Positions 1 to 8,138 of a stretch of DNA of 27,940 bases are shown here, piece after piece. Location: positions 1 to 27,940 of the forward strand of contig CAZWFQ010000050.1 of the NCBI GenBank assembly GCA_964633225.1, in the 5' to 3' direction. The notes under the pieces were generated by a model. That model did no database searches and had not been told where the DNA came from. It saw only the letters and a list, made by a program, of their open reading frames with translations. The position numbers were made by a program, and so were the translations under genes. Source of the DNA: JAKQIM01 sp964633225. Lineage in GTDB: Bacteria > Chloroflexota > Anaerolineae > Anaerolineales > UBA4823. The stretch's first letter is position 1. Every line of letters begins with the position of its first letter.

Positions 1-773
1 CCCATCTCGATCGTTTTATCGGTCATATCGATCGATTGGAACCCGCTGTTCAAGAAAAGCCGCTTCGCCTGGCGCAGCTCTTCTTTGACCGCATCAGGAT
101 CCATGTAAGGCGAGGGGCTGGTGGTGCCCAACTGTGCCTGGCGCTGCAAACGATAAGCCAGCAGTTGGTCCAGGTCAATCGTCAGCCCAATCACACGCCG
201 GGGATCCAGCTTGAAGAGCGCTTCGGGCACCGGGATTTGCGGCACGAGCGGGTAATTGGCTACCTTCCATCCCAGTACCGCCAGGTACAGGCTGAGGGGC
301 GTCTTGCCAGAGCGCGAGACCCCCACCAACACCACATCGGCCTGAGGCCAACCATCGGGATCCTTGCCGTCGTCGTGAGCCATGGTATAGTCGATGGCAG
401 ACACTCGTTCAAAGTACTGGCGGTGCAGTTGGCGGTACAGGCCCGGCCTGCCCAGCGGCGGCTGCCCCAGGGCAGGGGTCAACCAGTCGAACAAGGGCCC
501 GCTCAAATCCACAGTTTTTACCCCCATCTCTTCCGCCAACTGCTTCAACAAAGCCCGCAGGGGCTGTTCCACCAGGGTATGCACCACCAATGCCCGATCA
601 GCTTGAGCTTTTGCCAACGTCTCTAACACGTCTTCCCCCTGGCGTACGCTTCCAATGATGCGCACATCGACCTTGGCATCAGGATACTGCGCCAGCACCG
701 TGTTGACCAGGTAATCTCCGCTGCCGCCCACCCCACCTGAAAGGATATAAATGACCGGGTTTTGGGATGACAT
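1..773 (-). CDS. Putative pyruvate, phosphate dikinase / PEP synthase regulatory protein (DUF299 kinase-pyrophosphorylase), 3' end cut
   Basis: Reading the minus strand from the ATG at 773-771 gives 257 codons open to the window edge; the family is about 270 residues, so only the C-terminal tail is missing. The product starts MSSQNPVIYILSGG. Diagnostic blocks are YFERVSAIDYTMAHDDG (about residues 120-136) and a P-loop, GVSRSGKTPLSLYLA (about 151-165), followed by NYPLVPQIPVPEALF. In this family the protein is a cytoplasmic bifunctional enzyme: an ADP-dependent kinase that inactivates PEP synthase or pyruvate, phosphate dikinase by threonine phosphorylation, and a phosphate-dependent pyrophosphorylase that reactivates it. 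The sequence cannot tell which dikinase is the target. The start is supported by GGAGG six bases upstream. It lies downstream of folD on the same strand, separated from it by a terminator. Confidence 0.9.
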   Translation of the reverse strand, partial: MSSQNPVIYILSGGVGGSGDYLVNTVLAQYPDAKVDVRIIGSVRQGEDVLETLAKAQADRALVVHTLVEQPLRALLKQLAEEMGVKTVDLSGPLFDWLTPALGQPPLGRPGLYRQLHRQYFERVSAIDYTMAHDDGKDPDGWPQADVVLVGVSRSGKTPLSLYLAVLGWKVANYPLVPQIPVPEALFKLDPRRVIGLTIDLDQLLAYRLQRQAQLGTTSPSPYMDPDAVKEELRQAKRLFLNSGFQSIDMTDKTIEM

Positions 774-790
774 ACGAACCTCCGTTTCGC

Positions 791-846
791 AAAAAAACAG
801 GTGCAAAGCACATCTGAAATTTCCCTAGCCACTGCACTTTGCACCT
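791..846 (-). terminator. Intrinsic terminator downstream of folD
   Basis: On the minus strand, arms at 846-833 and 812-799 pair over 14 positions (two G-U wobbles; the outer ten base pairs, AGGTGCAAAG with CTTTGCACCT, are perfect). One G and then seven T (797-791) follow. It begins about 43 bases after the folD stop and ends just before the ribosome-binding site of the next gene, so it should insulate the two minus-strand genes or act in the downstream leader. Confidence 0.75.
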
Positions 847-889
847 AAAGTTTATCTTTGCGCCGTAATCCGGCGCCCCGCAACAGCCT

Positions 890-1771
<882 letters not shown>

Positions 1772-1856
1772 TCTAATCTCCTTAAGGCTTTTCTCACCCC
1801 AGAGGCGCGCGAAAAACTCAGCGTTGTCTGCATCTCTGCGGTGGTTGCTTTTTGCC

Positions 1857-1885
1857 ATTATGCCCGAATCCCAACGAAAATTCAA
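1857..1885 (-). promoter_or_regulatory. Putative sigma70-type promoter of folD
   Basis: Minus strand: TTGAAT (1885-1880), a 17-base spacer, then CATAAT (1862-1857). This gives four and five matches to the -35 and -10 consensus at ideal spacing. Transcription would begin near 1850, leaving a leader of about 80 bases before the folD ATG. No hairpin of note was seen in that leader. Confidence 0.5.
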
Positions 1886-1908
1886 GTTACTTTTGTCCTG
1901 AATTCCGG

Positions 1909-1914
1909 TAAAAT
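1909..1914 (+). promoter_or_regulatory. Possible -10 element upstream of the lipoprotein / acylation operon
   Basis: TAAAAT lies eight bases before the ATG at 1922, and no Shine-Dalgarno sequence precedes that ATG. If it is a -10 box, the message would start at or next to the start codon (leaderless). The -35 candidate TTACTT at 1887-1892, with a 16-base spacer, is weak. Confidence 0.3.
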
Positions 1915-1921
1915 AAACCCC

Positions 1922-2320
1922 ATGCCTACTATGAAAAAACTACTCCTTCTTATCGTCATCATCGTAACACTTGCCGGCTGCGGCGGCTCTTCGGGCTCTG
2001 CGGCAGATGCGGTTGAGGCTTACCTCCAGGCCCTGGTGGCAAAAGATCAGGATCAACTGGTCAATTACTCCTGCACAGATTGGGAAGAGCAGGCCATCAT
2101 CGAGCTGGATTCCCTCGTCACCGTGACCGCCGAACTCCAAGATATGCAGTGCCAGGTAGCTTCAGAGGTGAATACCGACGCCCTGGTGACCTGCTCTGGC
2201 AAGCTTGTATTTAACTATAATGGCGAACTGCAAGAGTTAGACCTGTCTACACGCCAGTATGTGGCCCGCCAGGAAGACAGCCAGTGGCGCATGTGCGGCT
2301 ACATCTACTTCGATAACTAG
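1922..2320 (+). CDS. Small lipoprotein of unknown function, first gene of the acylation unit
   Basis: A 132-residue protein starting MPTMKKLLLLIVIIVTLAGCGG. It has a basic tip, a hydrophobic core and a lipobox TLAGC, so it should be lipid-anchored on the outer face of the membrane. The mature part is acidic, begins with a helical stretch (ADAVEAYLQALVAKD, the kind of start seen in SnoaL/NTF2-like accessory domains) and has Cys residues that could pair. I do not recognise a specific family. The ATG at 1931 is an equally possible start; neither has a clear ribosome-binding site, whereas longer readings from 1760 would overlap folD and its promoter. It ends seven bases before the next start, so co-transcription with the acyltransferase genes is likely. 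Confidence 0.8.
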   Translation: MPTMKKLLLLIVIIVTLAGCGGSSGSAADAVEAYLQALVAKDQDQLVNYSCTDWEEQAIIELDSLVTVTAELQDMQCQVASEVNTDALVTCSGKLVFNYNGELQELDLSTRQYVARQEDSQWRMCGYIYFDN

Positions 2321-2327
2321 CCCTGCC

Positions 2328-2447
2328 ATGCTGCGTAAGCTTTTCTCCCGCGAGAATCTCTACGCCCTGCTGATCTGCCTGGCATTGATCGCCATCCTGG
2401 TGCTCACCGCCGACCAGGCCCCTCAATGGATCTACCAGGGCTTCTAA
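2328..2447 (+). CDS. 39-residue single-pass membrane microprotein, DltX-like
   Basis: ATG at 2328 to TAA at 2447, fitting exactly between its neighbours with seven-base gaps on both sides. The product has a short basic N-terminus (MLRKLFSREN), one hydrophobic helix (about residues 11-28) and a short tail ending QWIYQGF. This matches the design of DltX, the roughly 50-residue protein encoded with DltB in Gram-positive dlt operons: one helix and a C-terminal motif that I recall as close to FIYNEF, whose tyrosine is reported to carry the D-alanyl group between DltB and DltD. The position directly before an MBOAT gene supports the analogy. No ribosome-binding site is evident, so translational coupling is likely. 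The homology is inferred from size, topology, tail and context, not from overall similarity. Confidence 0.7.
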   Translation: MLRKLFSRENLYALLICLALIAILVLTADQAPQWIYQGF

Positions 2448-2454
2448 GCGCGCC

Positions 2455-3897
2455 GTGAGACTCAGTCACCTGCTCTTCTTAACTCTCCTGAGCCTGGTTC
2501 TCGGACGCGCAGCCTCTGTCCGCTGGCGCGGCTGTTTTTTGCTGGCGGCCAGTGTACTGGCAATGTACTGGCTGCAGCCGGGCATTCCCATCCGCCACCT
2601 GGATTTCTGGCTGCCAACAGCCACGCTGGTATTGAGCGTGCTGGTATGGGCCAGCACCCGCCCAGATCCTGGCGCTGATGAAGACGCCAAACGTACCTGG
2701 CAGCATCAGAACCTGGTCACTGCCTTGACCCTGGGGGGCTTGGTGCTGGTCATTGCCATTCTGCGTTACACCCAGCCCATTTGCTGCCTCACCCCCACCA
2801 TTCCACCTGCTGTGCATCAAGTGCTGCTGGCCCTGGCCCTGGCAGCAGGCATAGGCTGGGCGGCCCGCCGCATCTCTGGACGCCGCCCCTGGCTGCATGC
2901 GCTCACACTGGCCCTGCTGGCTATCTTTGTGGTCTTGAAAAGCGAATTCTTGGCCCAGGCTGCCAGCGCCGGGCTGCGCCTGCTGACCGCCCAATCGACT
3001 GCCACCGCGTCCGCGTTGGATCTGCGCTGGCTGGGCTTCTCTTACGTTGCATTCCGTCTCATCCACAGCCTGCGCGACCGCCTGGATGGGCGATTGCCCG
3101 AGCTGAGCCTGGAAGAATTCATCATCTATATTCTCTTCTTCCCCGCACTCACAGCCGGCCCCATTGATCGCGTCCAGCGTTTCGTCCAAGATTTGCGCCG
3201 CCCGTTCCGTCTGGGTCTGGAAGATGCGCTCTCGGCGGGCCGCCGCCTGCTGATCGGGGTCTTTAATAAGTTCGTTCTGGCTGATTTTCTCGCCATCATC
3301 GCCCTGAATGCAGTCAACGCTGCCCAAGCCCGCTCCAGCGGCTGGCTGTGGGTTCTGCTCTACGCCTATGCCTTCCGCATCTATTTTGATTTCGCCGGGT
3401 ATACCGACATTGCCATCGGGCTGGGCAGCTTGCTGGGCATCCGCCTGCCCGAGAACTTTGACCGCCCTTACCAGAAGCCGAACCCCACCCTCTTCTGGAA
3501 CTCATGGCACATGACCCTGGCACAGTGGCTCAGGGGCTACTACTTCAACCCCATCACCCGCAGCCTGCGCATGGCCAAGAAGAAGCTGCCCCTGCCATTG
3601 ATCATCTTCATTGGCCAGGTGACCACCATGCTCTTCATCGGCCTGTGGCACGGCTTGACCTGGAACTTTGCCATTTGGGGCTTGTGGCATGGCCTGGGGC
3701 TCTTCGTCCACAACCGCTATGCCGATTGGAGCCGCCCGCGCCTGGCCTGGCTGGATGAACGCCCTGGGTTGAAGCGCCTATCTGAACTGGGCAGTGTGCT
3801 GCTCAATTTCCACTTCGTCACTCTCGGCTGGGTCTGGTTTGCCCTGCCATCGCCAGCCCTGGCCTGGCAGACCCTGCTTAAGCTTTTTGGAGGCTAA
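2455..3897 (+). CDS. MBOAT family membrane-bound O-acyltransferase (DltB/AlgI-like)
   Basis: A 480-residue polytopic membrane protein. The C-terminal half carries the MBOAT core: FPALTAGPIDRVQRF, RIYFDFAGYTDIAIGLGSLLG, NFDRPYQKPNPTLFWNSWHM (His352), and GLWHGLTWNFAIWGLWHGLG with His399 and His412. His399 is the likely counterpart of the conserved DltB/AlgI histidine. MBOAT proteins of this branch move an acyl group from a cytoplasmic thioester carrier across the membrane to an extracellular acceptor. The N-terminal third is hydrophobic and poorly conserved. The start is GTG at 2455, just after the microprotein stop; other starts a few codons later cannot be excluded. The next gene has GGAGG inside the end of this one, indicating a coupled operon. 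Confidence 0.9.
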   Translation: MRLSHLLFLTLLSLVLGRAASVRWRGCFLLAASVLAMYWLQPGIPIRHLDFWLPTATLVLSVLVWASTRPDPGADEDAKRTWQHQNLVTALTLGGLVLVIAILRYTQPICCLTPTIPPAVHQVLLALALAAGIGWAARRISGRRPWLHALTLALLAIFVVLKSEFLAQAASAGLRLLTAQSTATASALDLRWLGFSYVAFRLIHSLRDRLDGRLPELSLEEFIIYILFFPALTAGPIDRVQRFVQDLRRPFRLGLEDALSAGRRLLIGVFNKFVLADFLAIIALNAVNAAQARSSGWLWVLLYAYAFRIYFDFAGYTDIAIGLGSLLGIRLPENFDRPYQKPNPTLFWNSWHMTLAQWLRGYYFNPITRSLRMAKKKLPLPLIIFIGQVTTMLFIGLWHGLTWNFAIWGLWHGLGLFVHNRYADWSRPRLAWLDERPGLKRLSELGSVLLNFHFVTLGWVWFALPSPALAWQTLLKLFGG

Positions 3898-3902
3898 ACG
3901 CC

Positions 3903-5021
3903 ATGCAGAATGTCTCAGCCCGCCGCGTACTCCTGAAAGCCCTGCTGCTCTTCCTGGCAGCTAACCTGCTTTTTGCTGCCTTCTCCGTCACGCGCCAAGA
4001 ACGCTCCGGGGTCAACGCTTCTCCATCGCTCTACAACCTTGTCTTCCCCGGGCGGCAGCGCCTGCCCTATGGCGACCAGCCCGAACTGGCTTATAACATC
4101 AGCCTTTTTGATCTGAACGCCATGTTTGCCTCGCACATCATCGCAGCCCCCAAGGCCGAGGATGAATATCGCGTGATCTTGCTTGGTGATTCATCGGTTT
4201 GGGGCTTCTTGCTTGAGCCACAGGATACCCTCAGTGCCAATCTGAACGCGGCCGGCCTGTACGCCTTCGACGGTCGGCGAGTGACAGCCTACAACCTGGG
4301 CTATCCCACCATGTCGGTCACCAAGGATCTGCTCTTGCTAGAACATGCCTTGGCCTACCAGCCCGACCTGGTCATCTGGCTGGTGACGCTCGAATCGATG
4401 CCGCGCAGCCAGCAGCTCAGCTCACCCATCGTCCAGCATAATCCTGCCGCCGTTCGCCGCTTGACCGGAACCTACGCCCTTGGGCTCAATCCCGCCAACC
4501 CGGCCCTGGAGGCCCCATCTTTCTGGGAACACACCCTGGTCGGCCAACGCCGCCCGCTGGCAGACTTCTTGCGCTTGCAGATGTATGGCGTATTGTGGTC
4601 AGCTACCGGCGTAGACCAATACTACCCTCCCAGCTACGACCCGCCCCAATCTGACCTGGAAGCCGATGAAAACTTCCACGGCCTGCTGCCGCCCACCTTG
4701 CAGGCCTCTGACCTGGCCCTAGACGTGCTCCAGGCTGGTGTGCAAATGGCTGAGGATGTGCCGGTGTTGTTCGTCAACGAACCTATTTACATTAGCCAGG
4801 GACAGAACAGCGATATCCGGTATAATTTCTTCTACCCGCGCTGGGCTTATAACCAGTACCGCCAGATCCTGTCTGCAACCTGCCAGGAAGAGGGCTGGGC
4901 CTGCCTGGATACCTGGGACCTGGTTGCCCCCAGCCAATATACCAACTCTGCCATCCACCTGACCCCTGCCGGCGAAAGCCTGCTCGCCGAGCACGTCAGC
5001 CAGGTTTATTTCAAAAAATGA
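3903..5021 (+). CDS. Membrane-anchored SGNH-type protein (DltD/AlgJ-like partner of the MBOAT)
   Basis: A 372-residue protein with an N-terminal signal-anchor (about residues 9-26) and an extracytoplasmic SGNH fold. Block I is ILLGDSSVWG with nucleophile Ser97; block II is YNLGYP with Gly133; block III is probably VNEP with Asn292; block V is SAIHLTPAGESLLAEHV with His352. The usual Asp three residues before the His is Ser349 here, so any catalysis would rely on a Ser-His dyad or another acid. By analogy with DltD/AlgJ it would take the acyl group delivered through the MBOAT and pass it to an envelope polymer. ATG at 3903 has GGAGG nine bases upstream. Its stop overlaps the next start (ATGA), indicating tight coupling. 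The family assignment is by motifs; the acceptor is unknown. Confidence 0.8.
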   Translation: MQNVSARRVLLKALLLFLAANLLFAAFSVTRQERSGVNASPSLYNLVFPGRQRLPYGDQPELAYNISLFDLNAMFASHIIAAPKAEDEYRVILLGDSSVWGFLLEPQDTLSANLNAAGLYAFDGRRVTAYNLGYPTMSVTKDLLLLEHALAYQPDLVIWLVTLESMPRSQQLSSPIVQHNPAAVRRLTGTYALGLNPANPALEAPSFWEHTLVGQRRPLADFLRLQMYGVLWSATGVDQYYPPSYDPPQSDLEADENFHGLLPPTLQASDLALDVLQAGVQMAEDVPVLFVNEPIYISQGQNSDIRYNFFYPRWAYNQYRQILSATCQEEGWACLDTWDLVAPSQYTNSAIHLTPAGESLLAEHVSQVYFKK

Positions 5022-6067
5022 TCCGCACCCGTTCCTCCCTATTCTTGCTTACCGCCCTCTTGTTCACGGCCCTTCTACTGGCCGCCTGCACTGCCGCCCA
5101 GGCGGCAGAAGTTGCCACGGCCCTCCCGGCTGCCACAACTCAAGCTGCTCAACCGGCATTGACCCTGCCATCCCCAACAGCCGAGAGCACAGCTGCCGCC
5201 CCATCACCCACACGGGGCCTTACCACCCCAGCCGCGGCAGATGCCACTGCCGTCCCAACCGCACCGGTGGCGGCGGAAGAGGTGCTTCAGCCGACCCCAG
5301 CCGACCCTGCCAATTGGCGTGAGTTCCCTGTCATTCCAAGCATCAGCGACACCGCACGCAGCATTTACCAGCAAGGCCAGGTCTTGGGCCGCAACCCGCA
5401 CGCCTTCTCAAAGATCGGCGACTGCCAGTGTTCTACTGACCTGTTTTTTGTTAACTTTGAATGGCCCGACGAGTATGACCTGGGCGAGTACGGATACTTG
5501 CAAGAAACCATCGACTGGTTTGCAGGCTCCTTTGGACGATGGAACATGACCATCGGAGATGGCTTCAACGCCGCCGCCGTATTCAGCCCCCTGCGCGCCA
5601 ATCCCGAGCTGTGCCGATCGGGTGAAACGCCCCTGGCCTGCGAGATACGCCTGCACAATCCCAGCATTGCCATCATCAGCCTGGAAAAATGGTGGGGCAG
5701 TGACCTGGAAAAGAACGAGAAGTATATGCGCCAGATCATTGAAGTTTGCATTCAGAATGGTGTTGTACCCATCTTGGGCACCAAAGCCGACAACCTGGAA
5801 GGCGACCACAGCATTAACCAGACGGTCGCCCGCATTGCGTTGGAGTATGACATTCCGCTGTGGAATTTCTGGCTTTCTGTTCAGCCGCTGGAAAATCATG
5901 GCGTACAGCCTACCACTTCAGATGGCACGCCCGATCTGTTCCACCTGACTTATGGCGACTTTTATAATTTTAGCGCGCCCGAATCCGTACGCAGCGGCTG
6001 GACGATGCGCAACCTGACTGCCCTGCAGGTGCTGGATGCCGTATGGCGCGGCGTTTCACAACCCTGA
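5018..6067 (+). CDS. SGNH-like lipoprotein with a GDC motif in place of GDS
   Basis: 349 residues. The N-terminus is a lipoprotein signal with lipobox LAAC (Cys24), followed by a Pro/Ala/Thr-rich linker to about residue 100, as expected for a surface protein held off the membrane. The globular part has an SGNH-like block I, FSKIGDCQCS, with Cys136 at the nucleophile position, a probable block III (LGTKADN) and block V PDLFHLTYGD with Asp306 and His309. It keeps the Asp/His pair that its upstream neighbour lacks, but not the serine. It could be a cysteine-dependent acyl carrier or transferase, or a binding protein; I cannot tell whether GDC is normal for its subfamily. It starts within the stop codon of the previous gene and is followed 28 bases later by the carrier protein gene. 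Confidence 0.75.
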   Translation: MIRTRSSLFLLTALLFTALLLAACTAAQAAEVATALPAATTQAAQPALTLPSPTAESTAAAPSPTRGLTTPAAADATAVPTAPVAAEEVLQPTPADPANWREFPVIPSISDTARSIYQQGQVLGRNPHAFSKIGDCQCSTDLFFVNFEWPDEYDLGEYGYLQETIDWFAGSFGRWNMTIGDGFNAAAVFSPLRANPELCRSGETPLACEIRLHNPSIAIISLEKWWGSDLEKNEKYMRQIIEVCIQNGVVPILGTKADNLEGDHSINQTVARIALEYDIPLWNFWLSVQPLENHGVQPTTSDGTPDLFHLTYGDFYNFSAPESVRSGWTMRNLTALQVLDAVWRGVSQP

Positions 6068-6095
6068 CACAATTTGCACGGATAAAGGAACCATT

Positions 6096-6341
6096 ATGAA
6101 CGACGAAATCATCCAAATCCTGGCCACCCATATTGCCAACAACATCATCAAACAGCCCAAGCGAGTGCTTGCTCCTGACGAAAAGATCCTCTCCAGCGGG
6201 CTGATTGATTCATTCAGCCTGGTAGACCTGTCGATCTTTGTTGAAGAACGCTTTGGCGTGCGCATTGCCGATACCGAGCTGAACCCCGAAACCTTCGATA
6301 CCCTAACCCAGCTCGCCGGCCTGATCACCCAACGCCAATAG
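6096..6341 (+). CDS. Acyl carrier protein (DltC-like)
   Basis: An 81-residue acidic protein with the phosphopantetheine site GLIDSFSLVDLSIFVEERFG; Ser39 is the attachment residue. Size and helix pattern fit a free-standing ACP/PCP, the cytoplasmic thioester donor for an MBOAT. ATG at 6096 is preceded by AAAGGA and gives MNDEIIQILATH; an in-frame ATG at 6036 lies inside the previous gene and would add an unlikely N-terminus. The adenylating enzyme that presumably loads it starts five bases after its stop. It is distinct from housekeeping AcpP, whose motif is usually DSLDxVEL, and closer to carriers dedicated to a partner ligase. Confidence 0.9.
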   Translation: MNDEIIQILATHIANNIIKQPKRVLAPDEKILSSGLIDSFSLVDLSIFVEERFGVRIADTELNPETFDTLTQLAGLITQRQ

Positions 6342-6345
6342 CTCC

Positions 6346-8073
6346 ATGCCAGCCAAAGCCAAATCCACATCTCCCAAGCAAGCAGCCACCGTCGTCCCCC
6401 AGCGCTTACTTGACCTGGCAGCGCAAAACCCCGAGAAGGTCATCCTACGCCTGCTCTTCAACCAGGCCCCCGACCAGGCGATCACCTATGCCGAATTGAT
6501 GCAGCGCTCCAACGGCTATGCGCAGGCACTGGCTGGCGCAGGCATCCAGCCTGGCGAGGTGGTCATTCTCATCTTACAGCACGGGGTAGACCTGGCGTTT
6601 GCCTTCTTTGGCGCCATCTTATACGGTGCCATTCCATCCATCATGCCTTTCTTGACCGAGAAGCTCTCGCCTGAGCAGTACCGCCGCTCGCTGACAGCCC
6701 TCTTCGAGATTTGCAACCCCGCGGCAGTGATCACCTATCCCGAATTCGAGTCCGAAGTCCGCCAGGCCATTGCTCCCCACGCCTCCATCCGCGCCATCCT
6801 GCTTTCTTCTGACATCCCTTCTCCTGCAGCGGCTGAAGTCGTCCCTTCAAAAGGCCTCGACCCTGCCGATATCGTCCTGCTCCAGCATTCCTCTGGCACC
6901 ACCGGCCTGCAGAAGGGCGTAGCCCTCTCTCACCAGGCCGTCTTCAACCAGCTTGAAAGCTACAGCCGCGCCCTACACCTGGCCCCCGAAGATGTGATCA
7001 TCAGTTGGCTGCCCCTCTACCACGATATGGGGTTGATCGCAGGCTTCTTGCTTCCTATTCTGAGCGGCATTCCGCTTGTCTTGCTTTCTCCCTTCGACTG
7101 GGTGCGCGCTCCCTACCGCCTGCTGCAAGCCATCTCGCAATACAAAGGCACCCTGACCTGGCTGCCCAATTTTGCCTACAACTTCTGCGCTCAAAAGATC
7201 CGCCCGCGCGATCTAGAAGGCGTGGACCTGGCATCTTGGAGGGCCGTCATCAACTGTTCTGAACCCATGTACTACCGCAGCCACCAGCTCTTCTTAGAGC
7301 GCTTTGCGCCCTACGGCTTGCGCCCCACCGCCCTGGCCACTTGCTACGCCATGGCAGAGAATGTTTTCGCCGTCACCCAGGGCGGCATTGACGCTCCGGT
7401 TACCATTGACCCGGTTAGCCAGCGCGGCCTGTTGGTGGATCGCGTGGCCCGCCCGCCCCAACCTGGCGAGGACGTGATCAACATGCTCTCGGCCGGTCGC
7501 CCCATCGATAACACACGGGTACGCATTCTAGACGAACACCATCACGAGCTGCCCGAGCGGAGCCTGGGCGAGATTGCCCTGCATTCTGACTGCATGCTGA
7601 CCGGTTATTATCAACGCCCCGACTTGACCAAGAAAGCCTTCACCGGGGGTTGGTATCTCACTGGCGACCTGGGCTACATGGCAGATGGTGAAGTGTATGT
7701 CACTGGGCGCAAGAAAGATCTCATCATCGTGGGCGGGAAGAATGTGTACCCCCAAGACTTAGAAAGCCTGGCAAGCGAAGTGCCCGGCGTTCACCCAGGC
7801 CGCGTCGCCGCCTTTGGCGTGCCCAACCCCGAAACCGGCACCGAAGACGTGGTCATCGCCGCCGAGTTGGAAGATCACAGCCTGGATCCTGAAGACCCGG
7901 CCGCGCAGCCCATCGCAGACGAAATCCGCCGGCGCATCACACGCGGCTCTGACGTGGCTCTGCGCTACGTCAAGCTTGTCCGGCGCGGCTGGCTGCTCAA
8001 GACCAGCAGCGGCAAAGTGGCCCGCAGCGCCAACCGTGAAAAATACCTATCTGAAGCCGCCAATTTAGCATAA
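6346..8073 (+). CDS. Adenylate-forming acyl/aminoacyl ligase of the ANL superfamily (loads the carrier protein)
   Basis: 575 residues, cytoplasmic. ANL core motifs are in order: LQHSSGTTGLQKGVALSH (A3, about 180-197), SWLPLYHDMGLIAGF, CYAMAENVFAVTQGG (A5), GGWYLTGDLGYM (A7), GRKKDLIIVGGKNVYPQDLE (A8), and the C-terminal KTSSGKVAR with catalytic Lys557 (A10). The SWLPLYHDMGLI block and overall pattern are closest to fatty acyl-AMP ligases (FAAL/FadD32 type) rather than to DltA, so a fatty or other carboxylic acid is a likelier substrate than D-alanine; this is inference. It would activate the acid with ATP and transfer it to the phosphopantetheine of the adjacent carrier protein. It is the last gene of the unit, followed seven bases later by a strong hairpin. 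Confidence 0.88.
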   Translation: MPAKAKSTSPKQAATVVPQRLLDLAAQNPEKVILRLLFNQAPDQAITYAELMQRSNGYAQALAGAGIQPGEVVILILQHGVDLAFAFFGAILYGAIPSIMPFLTEKLSPEQYRRSLTALFEICNPAAVITYPEFESEVRQAIAPHASIRAILLSSDIPSPAAAEVVPSKGLDPADIVLLQHSSGTTGLQKGVALSHQAVFNQLESYSRALHLAPEDVIISWLPLYHDMGLIAGFLLPILSGIPLVLLSPFDWVRAPYRLLQAISQYKGTLTWLPNFAYNFCAQKIRPRDLEGVDLASWRAVINCSEPMYYRSHQLFLERFAPYGLRPTALATCYAMAENVFAVTQGGIDAPVTIDPVSQRGLLVDRVARPPQPGEDVINMLSAGRPIDNTRVRILDEHHHELPERSLGEIALHSDCMLTGYYQRPDLTKKAFTGGWYLTGDLGYMADGEVYVTGRKKDLIIVGGKNVYPQDLESLASEVPGVHPGRVAAFGVPNPETGTEDVVIAAELEDHSLDPEDPAAQPIADEIRRRITRGSDVALRYVKLVRRGWLLKTSSGKVARSANREKYLSEAANLA

Positions 8074-8079
8074 ACAGCT

Positions 8080-8127
8080 TCTTTAAAGACAAAAGCGGTG
8101 CTTCGACACCGCTTTTGTCTTTAAAGA
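8080..8127. terminator. Bidirectional intrinsic terminator between convergent genes
   Basis: A 21-base-pair perfect inverted repeat (8080-8100 with 8107-8127) around the six-base loop CTTCGA. It sits between the stop of the ligase gene (8073) and the stop of the convergent kinase gene (8139). T-rich segments are present on both strands inside the arms (GCTTTTGTCTTT), so it should end transcription from either side. Confidence 0.85.
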
Positions 8128-8138
8128 TCGAAAATAGT

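Noticed and set aside
36..626. 196-codon plus-strand open frame at the window start
   Set aside because: It lies entirely over the minus-strand kinase/pyrophosphorylase gene, which has clear family motifs; the plus-strand product is Gln/Arg/His-rich with no recognisable pattern.
1772..1885. 38-residue N-terminal extension of FolD from an upstream ATG at 1885
   Set aside because: The canonical FolD start at 1771 has a good ribosome-binding site, and the extension would overlap the likely folD promoter at 1857-1885.
2479..3327. 282-codon minus-strand frame opposite the MBOAT gene
   Set aside because: Shadow frame of a strongly supported membrane protein gene; composition is Gln/Ala/Gly-rich with no domain.
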